Source of the DNA: Fidelibacterota bacterium MT.SAG.3
GTDB lineage: Bacteria > Fidelibacterota > SORT01
Length of the DNA: 64,000 bases
Direction of reading: 5' to 3'
Assembly: GCA_004402895.1 (NCBI GenBank)
Contig: SORT01000002.1
Span: forward strand, 1-64,000
Made by a program: the position numbers and the translations under genes. Positions 44,972 through 54,213 of the stretch are shown here, piece after piece (position 1 is the first letter of the stretch; the number at the start of each line of letters is the position of its first letter). Under the pieces are notes generated by a model that was not told the origin of the DNA, ran no database searches, and saw only the letters and a program-made list of their open reading frames with translations.

Positions 44972-45889
44972 ATGCCCGCTAAAAACAAAATAATGATCTT
45001 AGGATGCGGCGGCATGCTTGGAGAAGCTTTCTATAACACATTTAAAGGCGATTATGATATTCGAGCGTCAGATATTGACGTAAATGAATCCTGGTTGACT
45101 GAGCTGGATGTCAGAAATTACGATGCGATAAGGCAAGATGCTTTAAAGTTTAAACCGGAATTTATAATTAATCTTGCCGCTTATACAGATCTTGAATTTT
45201 GTGAAAATAACCCAGATGAGACATTTCTCACCAATACAAACGGTGCAGAAAATGGAGCGCGAATTTCAGAAGAGATGGGCAGTACTTATGTATTCATTTC
45301 AACCGCGGGTATCTTTGATGGTAACAAGGATATTTACAACGACCATGATATTCCCTCACCGCTCAGTGTTTACGGGAAATCGAAATATCGCGCCGAACTT
45401 TCAATAAAAGATATTTGTACAAAATATTTTATTTTTCGTGCCGGCTGGATGATGGGAGGAGGTCAGAAAGACAAAAAATTCGTTCATAAGATCATAAAAC
45501 AACTTATAGAGGGTAAAAAAGAGCTTTATGTTGTCAACGACCTAAAAGGTTCCCCTACTTATACGTATGACTTTGCTGAAAACACGAAGGAAATGATCGC
45601 TACAAAGTTTTACGGGCTTTACAATATGACTTGTGAGGGCGGTCCCTCCCGTTATGAAGTGGCTGCGGAGATGCTGAAAATATTCGATTTACAGAATAGA
45701 ATTGAACTGATAGAGGTCAAATCCGATCATTTCAGCCAAGAGTATTTTGCTCCACGTCCTGAATCGGAAGTATTGGACAACCTTAAATTAAAAACGATAA
45801 ATCTTGATAATATGAGAGCCTGGGATCTTAGTTTGAAGGAGTACCTTGAGAAGGATTGGGCTCAAATTGTTAAAGAGAAAGTGTCGTAA
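44972..45889 (+). CDS. RmlD-like NAD(P)-dependent sugar reductase/epimerase
   Basis: A 305-residue extended SDR of the dTDP-4-dehydrorhamnose reductase (RmlD) type. The dinucleotide motif GCGGMLGEAF is near the N-terminus, NLAAYTDLEFCE follows, and the catalytic YGKSK is at about residue 133. Opens the surface-polysaccharide region. A second, different RmlD-like gene is at 51168. The absence of RmlA, B and C argues against simple rhamnose synthesis. Confidence 0.85.
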   Translation: MPAKNKIMILGCGGMLGEAFYNTFKGDYDIRASDIDVNESWLTELDVRNYDAIRQDALKFKPEFIINLAAYTDLEFCENNPDETFLTNTNGAENGARISEEMGSTYVFISTAGIFDGNKDIYNDHDIPSPLSVYGKSKYRAELSIKDICTKYFIFRAGWMMGGGQKDKKFVHKIIKQLIEGKKELYVVNDLKGSPTYTYDFAENTKEMIATKFYGLYNMTCEGGPSRYEVAAEMLKIFDLQNRIELIEVKSDHFSQEYFAPRPESEVLDNLKLKTINLDNMRAWDLSLKEYLEKDWAQIVKEKVS

Positions 45890-45916
45890 CATCCTAAAAT
45901 CCAAATTAAAGATCAA

Positions 45917-47374
45917 TTGAGAGAATCTTACGATTATATAATATTAGGGGCTGGGGTCGCCGGTCTCTCCTTCGCTCACGAAGTTGCAAAAAATGGTAAT
46001 AGCGTCCTGATTCTTGAAAAAGCTAAGGTCATCGGCGGTCTCTCTCAAACACTCGAATATAAGGGATTTCTGTTCGATTATTGCGCTCACAGATTTCATA
46101 CCGCTGACAAAGAATTACTCGATGAAGTAAAAAATATTGTCGGCTCCAATTTTACCAGGCATATTCAGAAGAGTCGCATGTATATGTTCGGCAGGTTTCT
46201 GAAATATCCATTCGAACTACAAAATCTGCTCAGGGCGATGAAACTCACACAAGCTATGAGGGCGGTATTTTCTTTCGGTTTGAAATTTATTATCCGTCAG
46301 CTCCGAGCTCTGCTAAATATGGAGCGAACCGATTTTAAAAGCTACAAAGATTGGTTTGTTCATTATTTCGGCAATACACTTTATTCGATCATGTGTGAAC
46401 CCTACACCACGAAAATATGGAAAACTAATCCGGGCAATATTTCTGCCGATTGGGCAGATCAGAGGTTTCAAGGCACAAAATTGGTAAAACTCTTTAAAAG
46501 GATCATCGTAAAATTGCTGAAATTGGACTTTTCTTCCTATTCACTCGAAGATGACAGTTTGGCACCTGACGGCGGAGAATTTTATTATGGTGAGACAGGC
46601 GCGCAAGATATCCCCCATGGATTCGAAAGAGAACTGAAGAAATTAGACTCTGAAATTCTCACAAAAGTGGTCATTTCTAAAATTATTGAAAATGAAAAGG
46701 CGGTCGAATTCACAATGAGTGGAAGTGAAGAGTCTGTTCACAAAGTTGCCGCTAAAAAATCAATTATCAGCACCATCCCGCTGCATGACTGTTATGATTA
46801 TGTAGATCGCGATAAGAAAGAAGTCAAAGAAAGTCTTGATAGCCTGAAATATATGGACATCATCTTCGTATATTTATTGATTGATAAAGAACAGGTGAGT
46901 AACGATCATTGGTTATATTTCCCTGACGAAGATATAATATTCAATCGGTCGGTCGAATTTAAATCCTGGTCCAAAAAGATGACGCCGGAGGGGAAAACCG
47001 CTATATGCCTTGATATTACATGCTTCGAGGGTGATGATACTTGGAATAAATCTAATCAATCACTTATTGAAGAATGCATCGGTTCATCGGTTAAAGTTGG
47101 GTTGATTGAGGAGAGTGAAGTCTTCGATTCACTTGTAATACGAGTCAAAGACGCCTACCCCTTTTACGATTTGAACTACAAGAGCAAATTACTGAAAATC
47201 GTTACTTTCTTAGAGGATAAGAATGTAGTTCATTGTCTCGGAAGAACAGGTATTTTTAGGTATAATAATTCTGACGGCTCAATCGAAATGGGGATTCAAT
47301 TAGCAAAAAAACTTATTGCTGACGAATCTGGCGCTACTGCTCTTGATTACGAGATTAAAGAGATCAGTTACTAA
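45917..47374 (+). CDS. FAD-dependent oxidoreductase, UDP-galactopyranose-mutase/amine-oxidase-like
   Basis: A 485-residue flavoprotein starting at TTG 45917. The Rossmann FAD motif DYIILGAGVAGLSFAHEV followed by GGLSQTLEY is at residues 6-46. Later come AHRFHT and a GNTLYSIMCEPYTTKIW segment, as in UDP-galactopyranose mutase-like and protoporphyrinogen-oxidase-like proteins of polysaccharide loci. It probably modifies a sugar nucleotide or lipid-linked sugar. Its last 100 bases are duplicated, with substitutions, at 52788-52887. Confidence 0.8.
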   Translation: MRESYDYIILGAGVAGLSFAHEVAKNGNSVLILEKAKVIGGLSQTLEYKGFLFDYCAHRFHTADKELLDEVKNIVGSNFTRHIQKSRMYMFGRFLKYPFELQNLLRAMKLTQAMRAVFSFGLKFIIRQLRALLNMERTDFKSYKDWFVHYFGNTLYSIMCEPYTTKIWKTNPGNISADWADQRFQGTKLVKLFKRIIVKLLKLDFSSYSLEDDSLAPDGGEFYYGETGAQDIPHGFERELKKLDSEILTKVVISKIIENEKAVEFTMSGSEESVHKVAAKKSIISTIPLHDCYDYVDRDKKEVKESLDSLKYMDIIFVYLLIDKEQVSNDHWLYFPDEDIIFNRSVEFKSWSKKMTPEGKTAICLDITCFEGDDTWNKSNQSLIEECIGSSVKVGLIEESEVFDSLVIRVKDAYPFYDLNYKSKLLKIVTFLEDKNVVHCLGRTGIFRYNNSDGSIEMGIQLAKKLIADESGATALDYEIKEISY

Positions 47375-47509
47375 TAGTATTGCTATCTGTCCGTTATGGT
47401 ACGTACTACCCTTGCCTGTTGTTCCTCACCCCATCTATTACTATCCATATTATGTTTTGTTTTTTATTAACCAGGTAAATGTAATTTAAATTCCTTCACT
47501 ATAATATAC

Positions 47510-48148
47510 TTAATTTTCATCATTTAGAATTTTTATTAGTTGGTTTACTACCCTATTTGATTTCAGAGACTTTGAAAGTAAACTTGCATCTAATTCCCCA
47601 CTGTAGGTGTCATATTTCAATATTGATGGACGTCCTCCATTGGGCAAGATATCTTCTTCCACAGGTTCAGCTAAATCAACGGTACTTTGATATGAATGCC
47701 AGCTGTCTGCTTCATCGAAAGTATTGTTTGAAGATAAATTCCTTTTATCAAGCCTTCGGCGAATTTCGTTTTCATCTTCGCATACTACTTGCAAAATGCA
47801 AATAGGGACAGATTCTGCCAGAGCAAAGTCATACACTGCTGTTCTCTGTTTCCGAAAACTGAAAGTTCCATCGAGAATTGCGTTATCACCAACGGAGATC
47901 TCTTTTTTTGCCCTTTCAAGCATTTCATTATACACGACAGGGGATACTACGTCAACAAAAACTGAATCTGATAGAATAAAATTATATGCACCCAAGGATT
48001 TATTAGATTTATCGGGCTGTAGATTCATCTCCTTACGAACTGCAGCGGAATGGAATACTTTTGTATTGGGGATACGGTCAGCTATCTTTTGGGCAACATA
48101 GCTTTTGCCTGTTGCCGTAAAGCCATTCATTATTATTAGTAGACACAT
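47510..48148 (-). CDS. P-loop kinase of the AAA_33/zeta type
   Basis: A 212-residue P-loop protein. Walker A is GFTATGKS (9-16). AILDGTF carries the base or Walker B Asp, and a lid arginine group is in EIRRRLDKRN. Such kinases phosphorylate small molecules, sugars or nucleotides; zeta toxins phosphorylate UDP-GlcNAc, but no antitoxin is seen. Downstream on the same strand as two small genes (48163-48348 and 48539-48895). Likely part of the sugar pathway of this locus. Confidence 0.7.
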   Translation of the reverse strand: MCLLIIMNGFTATGKSYVAQKIADRIPNTKVFHSAAVRKEMNLQPDKSNKSLGAYNFILSDSVFVDVVSPVVYNEMLERAKKEISVGDNAILDGTFSFRKQRTAVYDFALAESVPICILQVVCEDENEIRRRLDKRNLSSNNTFDEADSWHSYQSTVDLAEPVEEDILPNGGRPSILKYDTYSGELDASLLSKSLKSNRVVNQLIKILNDEN

Positions 48149-48162
48149 TGCATACAGGAATT

Positions 48163-48348
48163 TTAAACCACAATTTTATCTGTTGGATAATTCAGAAACT
48201 TAATAGAGTAATCAATAACTTCATTATTATGGGTCAAAATACCGTGTGCATCTCCGGGATACAGACCGGGTGGAGTAATAACAAGTTTCTTAATTACATA
48301 GCCACCTATATCCTCAACTGGGATTTCATCTCTACGATTTATATTCAT
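48163..48348 (-). CDS. Small conserved-looking protein, unknown
   Basis: 61 residues from the ATG at 48346-48348, which has AGGGG 6 bases upstream. The sequence MNINRRDEIPVEDIGGYVIK continues into KLVITPPGLYPGDAHGILTH. It ends 14 bases before the kinase start. I do not recognise it. It could be a short complete protein or the remnant of a longer one. Confidence 0.5.
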   Translation of the reverse strand: MNINRRDEIPVEDIGGYVIKKLVITPPGLYPGDAHGILTHNNEVIDYSIKFLNYPTDKIVV

Positions 48349-48538
48349 ATTTTCCCCTGTAATTATCAAAGTGTTTCATGGTTCCTATTAGCATCTGAGA
48401 TGAAGGGAAGTTTGATTAGTTAATTAAATTCCTATATGCGATCGTCCGGTGTAGTTGACGTTTGTTTTCTAAACCGGAGTTCGCATCCAAATTTTATTTC
48501 TTTGAGTTCATTCGAGTAAGTACCACTCCTGATACGAT

Positions 48539-48895
48539 TCATTCGTTTTTGGCGCTGACCTTATCATTTGATGCCGGCATCTTTACTGCAAGATGAATTG
48601 TTTTCACACTTTCGCCACTATAACCGTGTCGTTCACCGGGCTGAAGTAGCACACCATCCCAGGGTTCCATTTGAATAGTCTCTCCTTCAACGGTAATTTT
48701 ACCTCCTTCGGGAAACCAAATTATTTCCTCCGATTCAGAATGATAATGATCATCAAATTTACCATTTGGAAGATCTGAATGATAAAATATAATACTATCC
48801 ACAGGAGTTTTAAATTTATGTTCAAGAAGAACTCTGCTTACTCGTCCATAAGGTCTCTCGAATTTTTCTCCTTCACTAAATTTTAATATTTTCAT
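48539..48895 (-). CDS. Cupin-domain protein 1
   Basis: A 118-residue single cupin. Motif 1 is DDHYHSESEEIIWFPEGGKI (His, His, Glu) and motif 2 is LLQPGERHGYSG (His), so a metal site is complete. Probably an isomerase or epimerase of a sugar or related metabolite, or a regulator. First gene of a minus-strand trio with the 61-residue protein and the kinase. A second cupin is at 52071. Confidence 0.85.
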   Translation of the reverse strand: MKILKFSEGEKFERPYGRVSRVLLEHKFKTPVDSIIFYHSDLPNGKFDDHYHSESEEIIWFPEGGKITVEGETIQMEPWDGVLLQPGERHGYSGESVKTIHLAVKMPASNDKVSAKNE

Positions 48896-49419
48896 GTTCT
48901 AATTCCTATTCCACAATTACATTGTCTTTGCCATAAGGATATTTAATAGCTATCAAATTTATGTACGTTTCAGCTTTGAATGAATACTCATTGAACTTCC
49001 AATCTACAAAGGAAGAAGGTTTAATTAAAAGAAAGAGTTACCGACATCCTCTTTAATCCATCATTTATTGAGTAATCTAAACATTGTTTCTTTAATTTAG
49101 GGTATAAATTAATTTAAATCAAATGGAATTTCTTAGCCTTTTACTTCTTCGAGATTATCATTGCCAATCAATGCTAATGAAGCTCATTTTTCTCTCTAAT
49201 CTCAACGAATCTTTGATATATAATCGGTAGAGAAAAAGTTTTGCTTGACATTCAAATATCCAACTTATAGCTTTTATTTGTGTTATTAAGCATAATGTTA
49301 ACAACTTTGCACCGTATATATTGGATTGGATTTTACACAGTTTTATTGCCAAAATAAATTGGGGATTATCCCCTTCGCATATCCCTATTAAAAAGTAATT
49401 TTATGAATAAGGATTATAA
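48896..49419. other. AT-rich intergenic gap
   Basis: Divergent region between cupin 1 and the nucleotidyltransferase/kinase fusion. AT-rich throughout. I see no gene, clear hairpin or repeat in it, and it must contain promoters for both sides. Confidence 0.4.
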
Positions 49420-51171
49420 ATGCATGCTGTGATTTTAGCCGCGGGTCAGGGAACTCGGTTAAATAAAAATCTCCCAAAATGCCTAATTGAGATCAACGGA
49501 GTGACTTTGGTAGAGCGTCAGGTCGCTATCTTTAAATCGGTAGGGATCAAGAACATTACCGTAGTCATCGGGAACGGTGGAGTTTGGACTCCCGAACATC
49601 ATAAGTTAATTAATAATATCAAGGGCATAATTGTAATCATTAATGAAAGATCGATTGGAACTCAAAGCCCTTACAGCCTATATCTCGGTATCAAGGACAT
49701 CAATGATTCAATCATTGTGATCGACGGAGACATTGTTCTCGAAGAGAGCACTATCAAGGCATTATCAGAAATCGAAGATAAATCAATATTATTAGCCAAG
49801 TGGAATGAGGATGGGACTGGAAGTAAAGTTATTTTTGAAGAAAATAAGAAAAAGAGCTACATCTTAACCCAAATGAGTGATCAGATAATATCCGAATATG
49901 TTTACGCAGGTGTCATCAGGATTGACATTAAAATCATCAACCTCCTAAGAGAAATCTTAGGTAAAGGAAAATTCGACAATGAACAACTTGAAATGCCTAT
50001 CTCTGAATTGCTCAATCATACTCGCATAGAATGCATTAAATTGCTGAGCAATTATGAAGGCAACGAGTTGCTTGAATTGGCTGTCATGGCGGGCGGATCT
50101 TATTCTAAGACGAGCAAAGTGCTTAAAGGGAAGAATAAATTACCGATGATTCGTAAAGAAATTACTCCACAAGGTGAGAGTAAACTTATTGACGAAATTG
50201 AATGGATCACCAACCTTCCCGATCCGGTAAAGAAACACTTTCCGGTTATTATTTCACAAAATATAAACTTGGAACCCACTTATTACGAGATGCCATGCTA
50301 CTCATTCCCCACTTTACGCACATTATTAATGGATGGAGAGATTAATTCCGGTGAAGCTCTTCAATATCTTACCAAAATATTTGATTTTGTCTTTAAAGAA
50401 CTCTACACAGAAAAACAACCAATTCGCAGAAATTATATTAAAGAAATCCACCTCCGTAAAATTTTTACTCGGTTGCATGAAACCAAAAATATGGTTTATT
50501 CGTTTCGAGAGTTGATAGACGCTGAGCAATTGATAATCAATGGAAAGGAATACACTAATATTTTACCGATAATAAGTCAGATCAGCCAGAACGGTAAAAT
50601 CATCAACTTGATCTCACCAACCTCGGCTTCTCGTACTCACGGCGATTTACATTTTGACAATATTTTGATTAATCGCGAAAAAGATGATTTTATACTGGTC
50701 GACCCAAGAGGGAATTTTGACTATGACATCACTTACGATTTAGGAAAAATATGGCATTCTTGTCACGGGCTATATGATTTCATCCATTCTGGTAAATTCA
50801 CAATTGAAAGGGACGGATTAAAATTAGATTACAGGTTTGAGGAGAGCGATTCTCTAAAAGAATACAATATCGTATTACAGTCACTTCCATCTTTACTAAT
50901 TGACTATGATGAAATCAAAAACGATGATTCTTGGTTAATTAAGACTCTTTTCAGCGAGGCATCTCATTTCGCCAGCGTTGCGCCTTTTCATATAAAAATG
51001 GATGGAAATGAGAATTTAGCTATCCTGTGTTACATCCGCGGTGTTGAACTGATGAACGATTTTTATGAGTTAGCCTTAGAGAAAGTTAAGTCCGAACAGG
51101 TAATTGAAGGTCATCTAATTAATGTGAATACTTCTGAAGATTTTCAGATAGCGCAAATTAAATTTAAATGA
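49420..51171 (+). CDS. Fusion of nucleotidyltransferase and APH-type small-molecule kinase
   Basis: A 583-residue two-domain enzyme. Residues 1-235 are a nucleotidyltransferase: MHAVILAAGQGTRLNKNLPK (signature and Lys) and VIDGDIVLEES (metal Asp). Residues about 285-560 are an aminoglycoside/choline-kinase-like domain with Brenner motif HGDLHFDN at 407-414 and metal Asp D428 in DPRG. One polypeptide could therefore phosphorylate a compound and activate it as an NDP derivative, like LicA plus LicC for phosphocholine. The substrate is unknown. It overlaps the next SDR gene by 4 bases (ATGA). Confidence 0.85.
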   Translation: MHAVILAAGQGTRLNKNLPKCLIEINGVTLVERQVAIFKSVGIKNITVVIGNGGVWTPEHHKLINNIKGIIVIINERSIGTQSPYSLYLGIKDINDSIIVIDGDIVLEESTIKALSEIEDKSILLAKWNEDGTGSKVIFEENKKKSYILTQMSDQIISEYVYAGVIRIDIKIINLLREILGKGKFDNEQLEMPISELLNHTRIECIKLLSNYEGNELLELAVMAGGSYSKTSKVLKGKNKLPMIRKEITPQGESKLIDEIEWITNLPDPVKKHFPVIISQNINLEPTYYEMPCYSFPTLRTLLMDGEINSGEALQYLTKIFDFVFKELYTEKQPIRRNYIKEIHLRKIFTRLHETKNMVYSFRELIDAEQLIINGKEYTNILPIISQISQNGKIINLISPTSASRTHGDLHFDNILINREKDDFILVDPRGNFDYDITYDLGKIWHSCHGLYDFIHSGKFTIERDGLKLDYRFEESDSLKEYNIVLQSLPSLLIDYDEIKNDDSWLIKTLFSEASHFASVAPFHIKMDGNENLAILCYIRGVELMNDFYELALEKVKSEQVIEGHLINVNTSEDFQIAQIKFK

Positions 51172-52043
51172 AAATATTGTTGACAGGCGGGAGTTCGTTT
51201 TTAGGGAAAAAAACGCTTTCGCTAATCTCCGATAGTTTTAATGTTATAGGCACTTTCAATAGTAAAAGATCGGAGAAACTGATACACTTGGATTTATCAG
51301 ATATTGCTCAGATATCTAAGATATTTAATGAAATATTGCCTGATGTAGTTCTCCATCTCGCCTCAATAACCGACCTTTCTATTTGCGAAAATAATCAAGA
51401 GATGGCTAAAATTGTTAACTCAATTGCAACATTGGAATTAGCCAGAATGTGTGACTTAAACAATGCCAGAATGATTTATATCTCTTCTGATTATGTTTTT
51501 AGCGGTAATGATGGACCATATGATGAACATGCCAAACCCGGTCCTTTAAGTTATTACGGCCAATCGAAACTCGGTGGGGAAGAAATTCTTTCAATCTTGA
51601 ACAATTCAGTTGTCTGTAGAATCCCCATTCTTTATGGATTTAATGACCAAGATGATAAGGAGACATTTGTATCACAAGTTTTAAGAAAAACCGATAATAA
51701 AGAGAAGTTCAGGGTTGACAACCATAGGATCAAATACCCTGTACTAATTGACGATGTCGCCATCTTCATCAAAACGTTGGTGGAAAGTACCGAAACGGGG
51801 ATTTTTCATCTCTCAAGTAAACTTCCCTTAACCAGATATGATTGGGCATTGAAAATTGCTGAAACTTTTGACATTCCTGCCACACTCATTAAAAAAGATG
51901 ACGAACTTGAAAAAGATGCATTCCCGCCTAGACCAGTGGATGTTGACTTACTGAATACTAGACATGATTTTGTATTTCGTTCAGTAGATGAAGGACTCCG
52001 CATTATCAAAGAACAAATGGGTAATAAAAGTCACTTGAATTAA
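51168..52043 (+). CDS. RmlD-like SDR, second copy type
   Basis: A 291-residue extended SDR. MKILLTGGSSFLGKKT is the cofactor loop, HLASITDLSICE follows, and catalytic YYGQSK is at about residue 129. It resembles dTDP-4-dehydrorhamnose reductases. It is translationally coupled to the kinase/nucleotidyltransferase fusion upstream and 27 bases from cupin 2, so the three probably act on one activated sugar or alcohol. Confidence 0.85.
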   Translation: MKILLTGGSSFLGKKTLSLISDSFNVIGTFNSKRSEKLIHLDLSDIAQISKIFNEILPDVVLHLASITDLSICENNQEMAKIVNSIATLELARMCDLNNARMIYISSDYVFSGNDGPYDEHAKPGPLSYYGQSKLGGEEILSILNNSVVCRIPILYGFNDQDDKETFVSQVLRKTDNKEKFRVDNHRIKYPVLIDDVAIFIKTLVESTETGIFHLSSKLPLTRYDWALKIAETFDIPATLIKKDDELEKDAFPPRPVDVDLLNTRHDFVFRSVDEGLRIIKEQMGNKSHLN

Positions 52044-52070
52044 CCGGCAAAATAGGAGATTGAGATACAA

Positions 52071-52433
52071 TTGAAATTATTACTTTCAGAAAATATCAAA
52101 AAGGATCACAGGGATGATGGTAGGGTAATACAAAAGTTATTTTCGGGAAAATTAGCGGAAAATTTTAATAGTTTTGCTATTTATGTAGTTGAGATACCAG
52201 CAGGAACGTATGTTCCTATCGTTTATCATACTAAATCAGTTAAGCTTTATTACTTTATTACATCGGGTAGTGTGTCAATCAACGGTGATAATTATAAATT
52301 TTCACCAGAAGATGCTGTGCTCATTGAGCCAGGTGAACCCCATGCTATCCTGACAGAGTCAGATACTAAACTTTTTGAGGTGAAGATTCCCGATGAATCT
52401 GATAAAATTGTTTTGCAGGAAGATGACGGTTGA
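52071..52433 (+). CDS. Cupin-domain protein 2
   Basis: A 120-residue cupin starting at TTG 52071 with AGGAG upstream at rather long spacing. The first motif is reduced (VPIVYHTKSVKLYYFITSG keeps one His), the second is intact (LIEPGEPHAIL). Last intact gene of the plus-strand trio. Related in fold to cupin 1 at 48539. Confidence 0.75.
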   Translation: MKLLLSENIKKDHRDDGRVIQKLFSGKLAENFNSFAIYVVEIPAGTYVPIVYHTKSVKLYYFITSGSVSINGDNYKFSPEDAVLIEPGEPHAILTESDTKLFEVKIPDESDKIVLQEDDG

Positions 52434-52463
52434 ACTGATTGACTTGATAATTTAGAGAATATT

Positions 52464-52598
52464 CTAAAAAGTTCTATTCAGAATCAACAATCCTGTCTTG
52501 GATGTTACCTTCCGCTCGTAGATGTCAGAAATAAAATACTTCAGTTTAACGCTTTGTAACCTTGTCCCTTGCCCTGCAGCTAAGATTATTGCTCTCAT
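52464..52598 (-). pseudogene. Nucleotidyltransferase remnant (N-terminus only)
   Basis: From ATG 52596-52598 the frame reads MRAIILAAGQGTRL, the unmistakable start of a sugar-phosphate nucleotidyltransferase. It then loses similarity (QSVKLKYFISD) and stops after about 44 codons at 52464. A 5' fragment of a lost gene. Confidence 0.7.
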
Positions 52599-52625
52599 TG
52601 TTTTATTTAAAGGATTTATTAACGA

Positions 52626-52789
52626 TTAAATGGATAATTGAGCTACAGGAATATTCTCTTCAGATTCAAAATAAATCTTTAAACGCTCGGCGAATGACAC
52701 AGAAGGTTCATACCCAAGTATAGCACGGGCTTTGGATATATCAGCCAATGAATGTTTCACGTCTCCCTGCCTCGTTTCTCCGAAGATAG
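52626..52789 (-). pseudogene. Sugar-nucleotide epimerase remnant (C-terminus only)
   Basis: Read on the minus strand, ETRQGDVKHSLADISKA, then RAILGYEPSVSFAERLK, ending in stop TAA at 52628-52626. This is the C-terminal end of WbpP/TviC-type UDP-GlcNAc 4-epimerases (RxGDVxHSxAD). The upstream nine-tenths are missing; it is cut at the junction with the duplicated oxidoreductase end. Confidence 0.75.
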
Positions 52790-52887
52790 GCTCAATCGAA
52801 ATGGGGATTCAATTAGCAAAAAAACTTATTGCTGACGAATCAGACGCTACTGCTCTTGATTACGAAGTAAAAGAGATCAGTTATTAA
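52788..52887 (+). pseudogene. Duplicated 3' end of the FAD oxidoreductase gene
   Basis: Matches 47274-47374 nearly base for base from GGCTCAATCGAAATGGGG to the stop, with a handful of substitutions. Without a start or body, it is a remnant of a second oxidoreductase gene or a partial duplication. Together with the two remnants to its left it marks a recombination scar. From 52888 to 53588 the sequence is very AT-rich and I see no gene or repeat. Confidence 0.85.
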
Positions 52888-53588
52888 GGATCGTAAATCG
52901 GCATAATTAATTAGGCTGGTTTAATCAGAATTACCATGAATCTCCTTCTTCAAAAAATAATATTGATGTAAGAAGTCAGTTTAATAAATAACTAAAATAG
53001 TTTGTAGGCCAATGGACTTCTACTGTCATTCCAAAATATATTAGCGAGTAAGAGGTATGAAGTAAATGATAAACTATGGGTTATCAAATTGTTAATAATA
53101 TACTTGAAGCAATGGGTATATAGTAAAACAAATGAGAATTAATGGGAAAAACTGGACACATATTAACATTTGAGATAAATTATAAAATCTAATTATTATC
53201 AAATTACCCTAGTCCAGAATCAATGAAGGCTATTTACTCGAATATGAAAATCACTGTTCTTAATCTTTTCATCTGTGAATTAATGCATTGTTAAACAATT
53301 TTAATCCTAATATTGAAGATTTGATTTTATAGAATATTTGGAAATCGTGGCCATTTTAATTTTCCTAAATAATTTTTTTAAGAATCTATAAATTGATAAA
53401 ACTAGTTAGGCTCAATTGAGTATTTTAAAACCTCCTCTCTGTAGAGATATAAGAATTCAGTAAATTAATTTCGAATTCTTGTAGATGACAACCTTACTCT
53501 AACTATATCATGATATTTATATTCGCGTTTCTATGATGTTTACTAAAAAAGGGATAATTGATTTATCCCTTTTTCTACTTTCATTTAA

Positions 53589-54173
53589 TCAAGCAATCTT
53601 GAAGGAGATAGCCAGATCTTTTGGAATATCTAAAGAGACGGTTATCTCTCTTCCCACCCTTCTTAAACATTTGGAAATTCCAGAAGTTGAGCTATTAAAT
53701 AGTGATGATAACTCTTTCACCTTATAACCTTGCATTCTTTTTATAAGAATCGAGCGGTCTCTTTCCGTTAATGTTGTCAGGAAGTTCTTAAAATCTATCC
53801 TAAACGCGATCATATCGGCTAAAGGTATGCTTCTCTTATGGAATGAATCTATCAAAAGATCATCTGATCCTTCTGTTCCACCTAAGTGCAACACCCTGAC
53901 ATCATCATTATAGTATCTAATTTTTGAATACACATCTTTAGTACCGTTGTGTCCGTTATTTCCGAAAGGTCTTCGCTTTTCACTTCTGAATTCACCTGCC
54001 CGGTATTGCATGTTATTCACCAACTCTCCAAGAGATAGTTCATATCTTCGTGAAAAAGCTGAAGTATATGTTGTATATGATAGACAGAGAAGATCTTGCT
54101 TAAGATCCATATCTCCTCTCGATATTCTCTCAGCATGCCGTTCCAAATGGGCGTACATATCCAGATACTCCAT
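53589..54173 (-). CDS. Sigma-70-like regulator with atypical N-terminus
   Basis: A 194-residue protein. Residues about 8-30 (HLERHAERISRGDMDLKQDLL) look like sigma region 2 helices. About 130-185 are a region-4-type helix-turn-helix (FLTTLTERDRSILIKRMQGY, then KVKELSSLFNSSTSGISKCL). The middle contains KRRPFGNNGHNGTKDVYSKI, where a normal region 3 is not recognisable. ATG 54171-54173 has a perfect GAGGAGGC 5 bases upstream, which can be masked by a hairpin. No anti-sigma gene is adjacent. It may control the polysaccharide locus around it. Confidence 0.7.
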   Translation of the reverse strand: MEYLDMYAHLERHAERISRGDMDLKQDLLCLSYTTYTSAFSRRYELSLGELVNNMQYRAGEFRSEKRRPFGNNGHNGTKDVYSKIRYYNDDVRVLHLGGTEGSDDLLIDSFHKRSIPLADMIAFRIDFKNFLTTLTERDRSILIKRMQGYKVKELSSLFNSSTSGISKCLRRVGREITVSLDIPKDLAISFKIA

Positions 54174-54178
54174 GATTT

Positions 54179-54213
54179 GCCTCCTCTGTTTTTTATTATT
54201 GAATTGAGGAGGC
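54179..54213 (-). promoter_or_regulatory. Hairpin sequestering the ribosome binding site of the sigma-like gene
   Basis: In the mRNA, GCCTCCTC (from 54213-54206) can pair perfectly over 8 bases with GAGGAGGC (from 54186-54179), which is the Shine-Dalgarno 5 bases before the ATG. The loop is 19 bases of A/T-rich sequence. This would block initiation until opened by heat, a ligand, a protein or an upstream ribosome. Confidence 0.7.
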
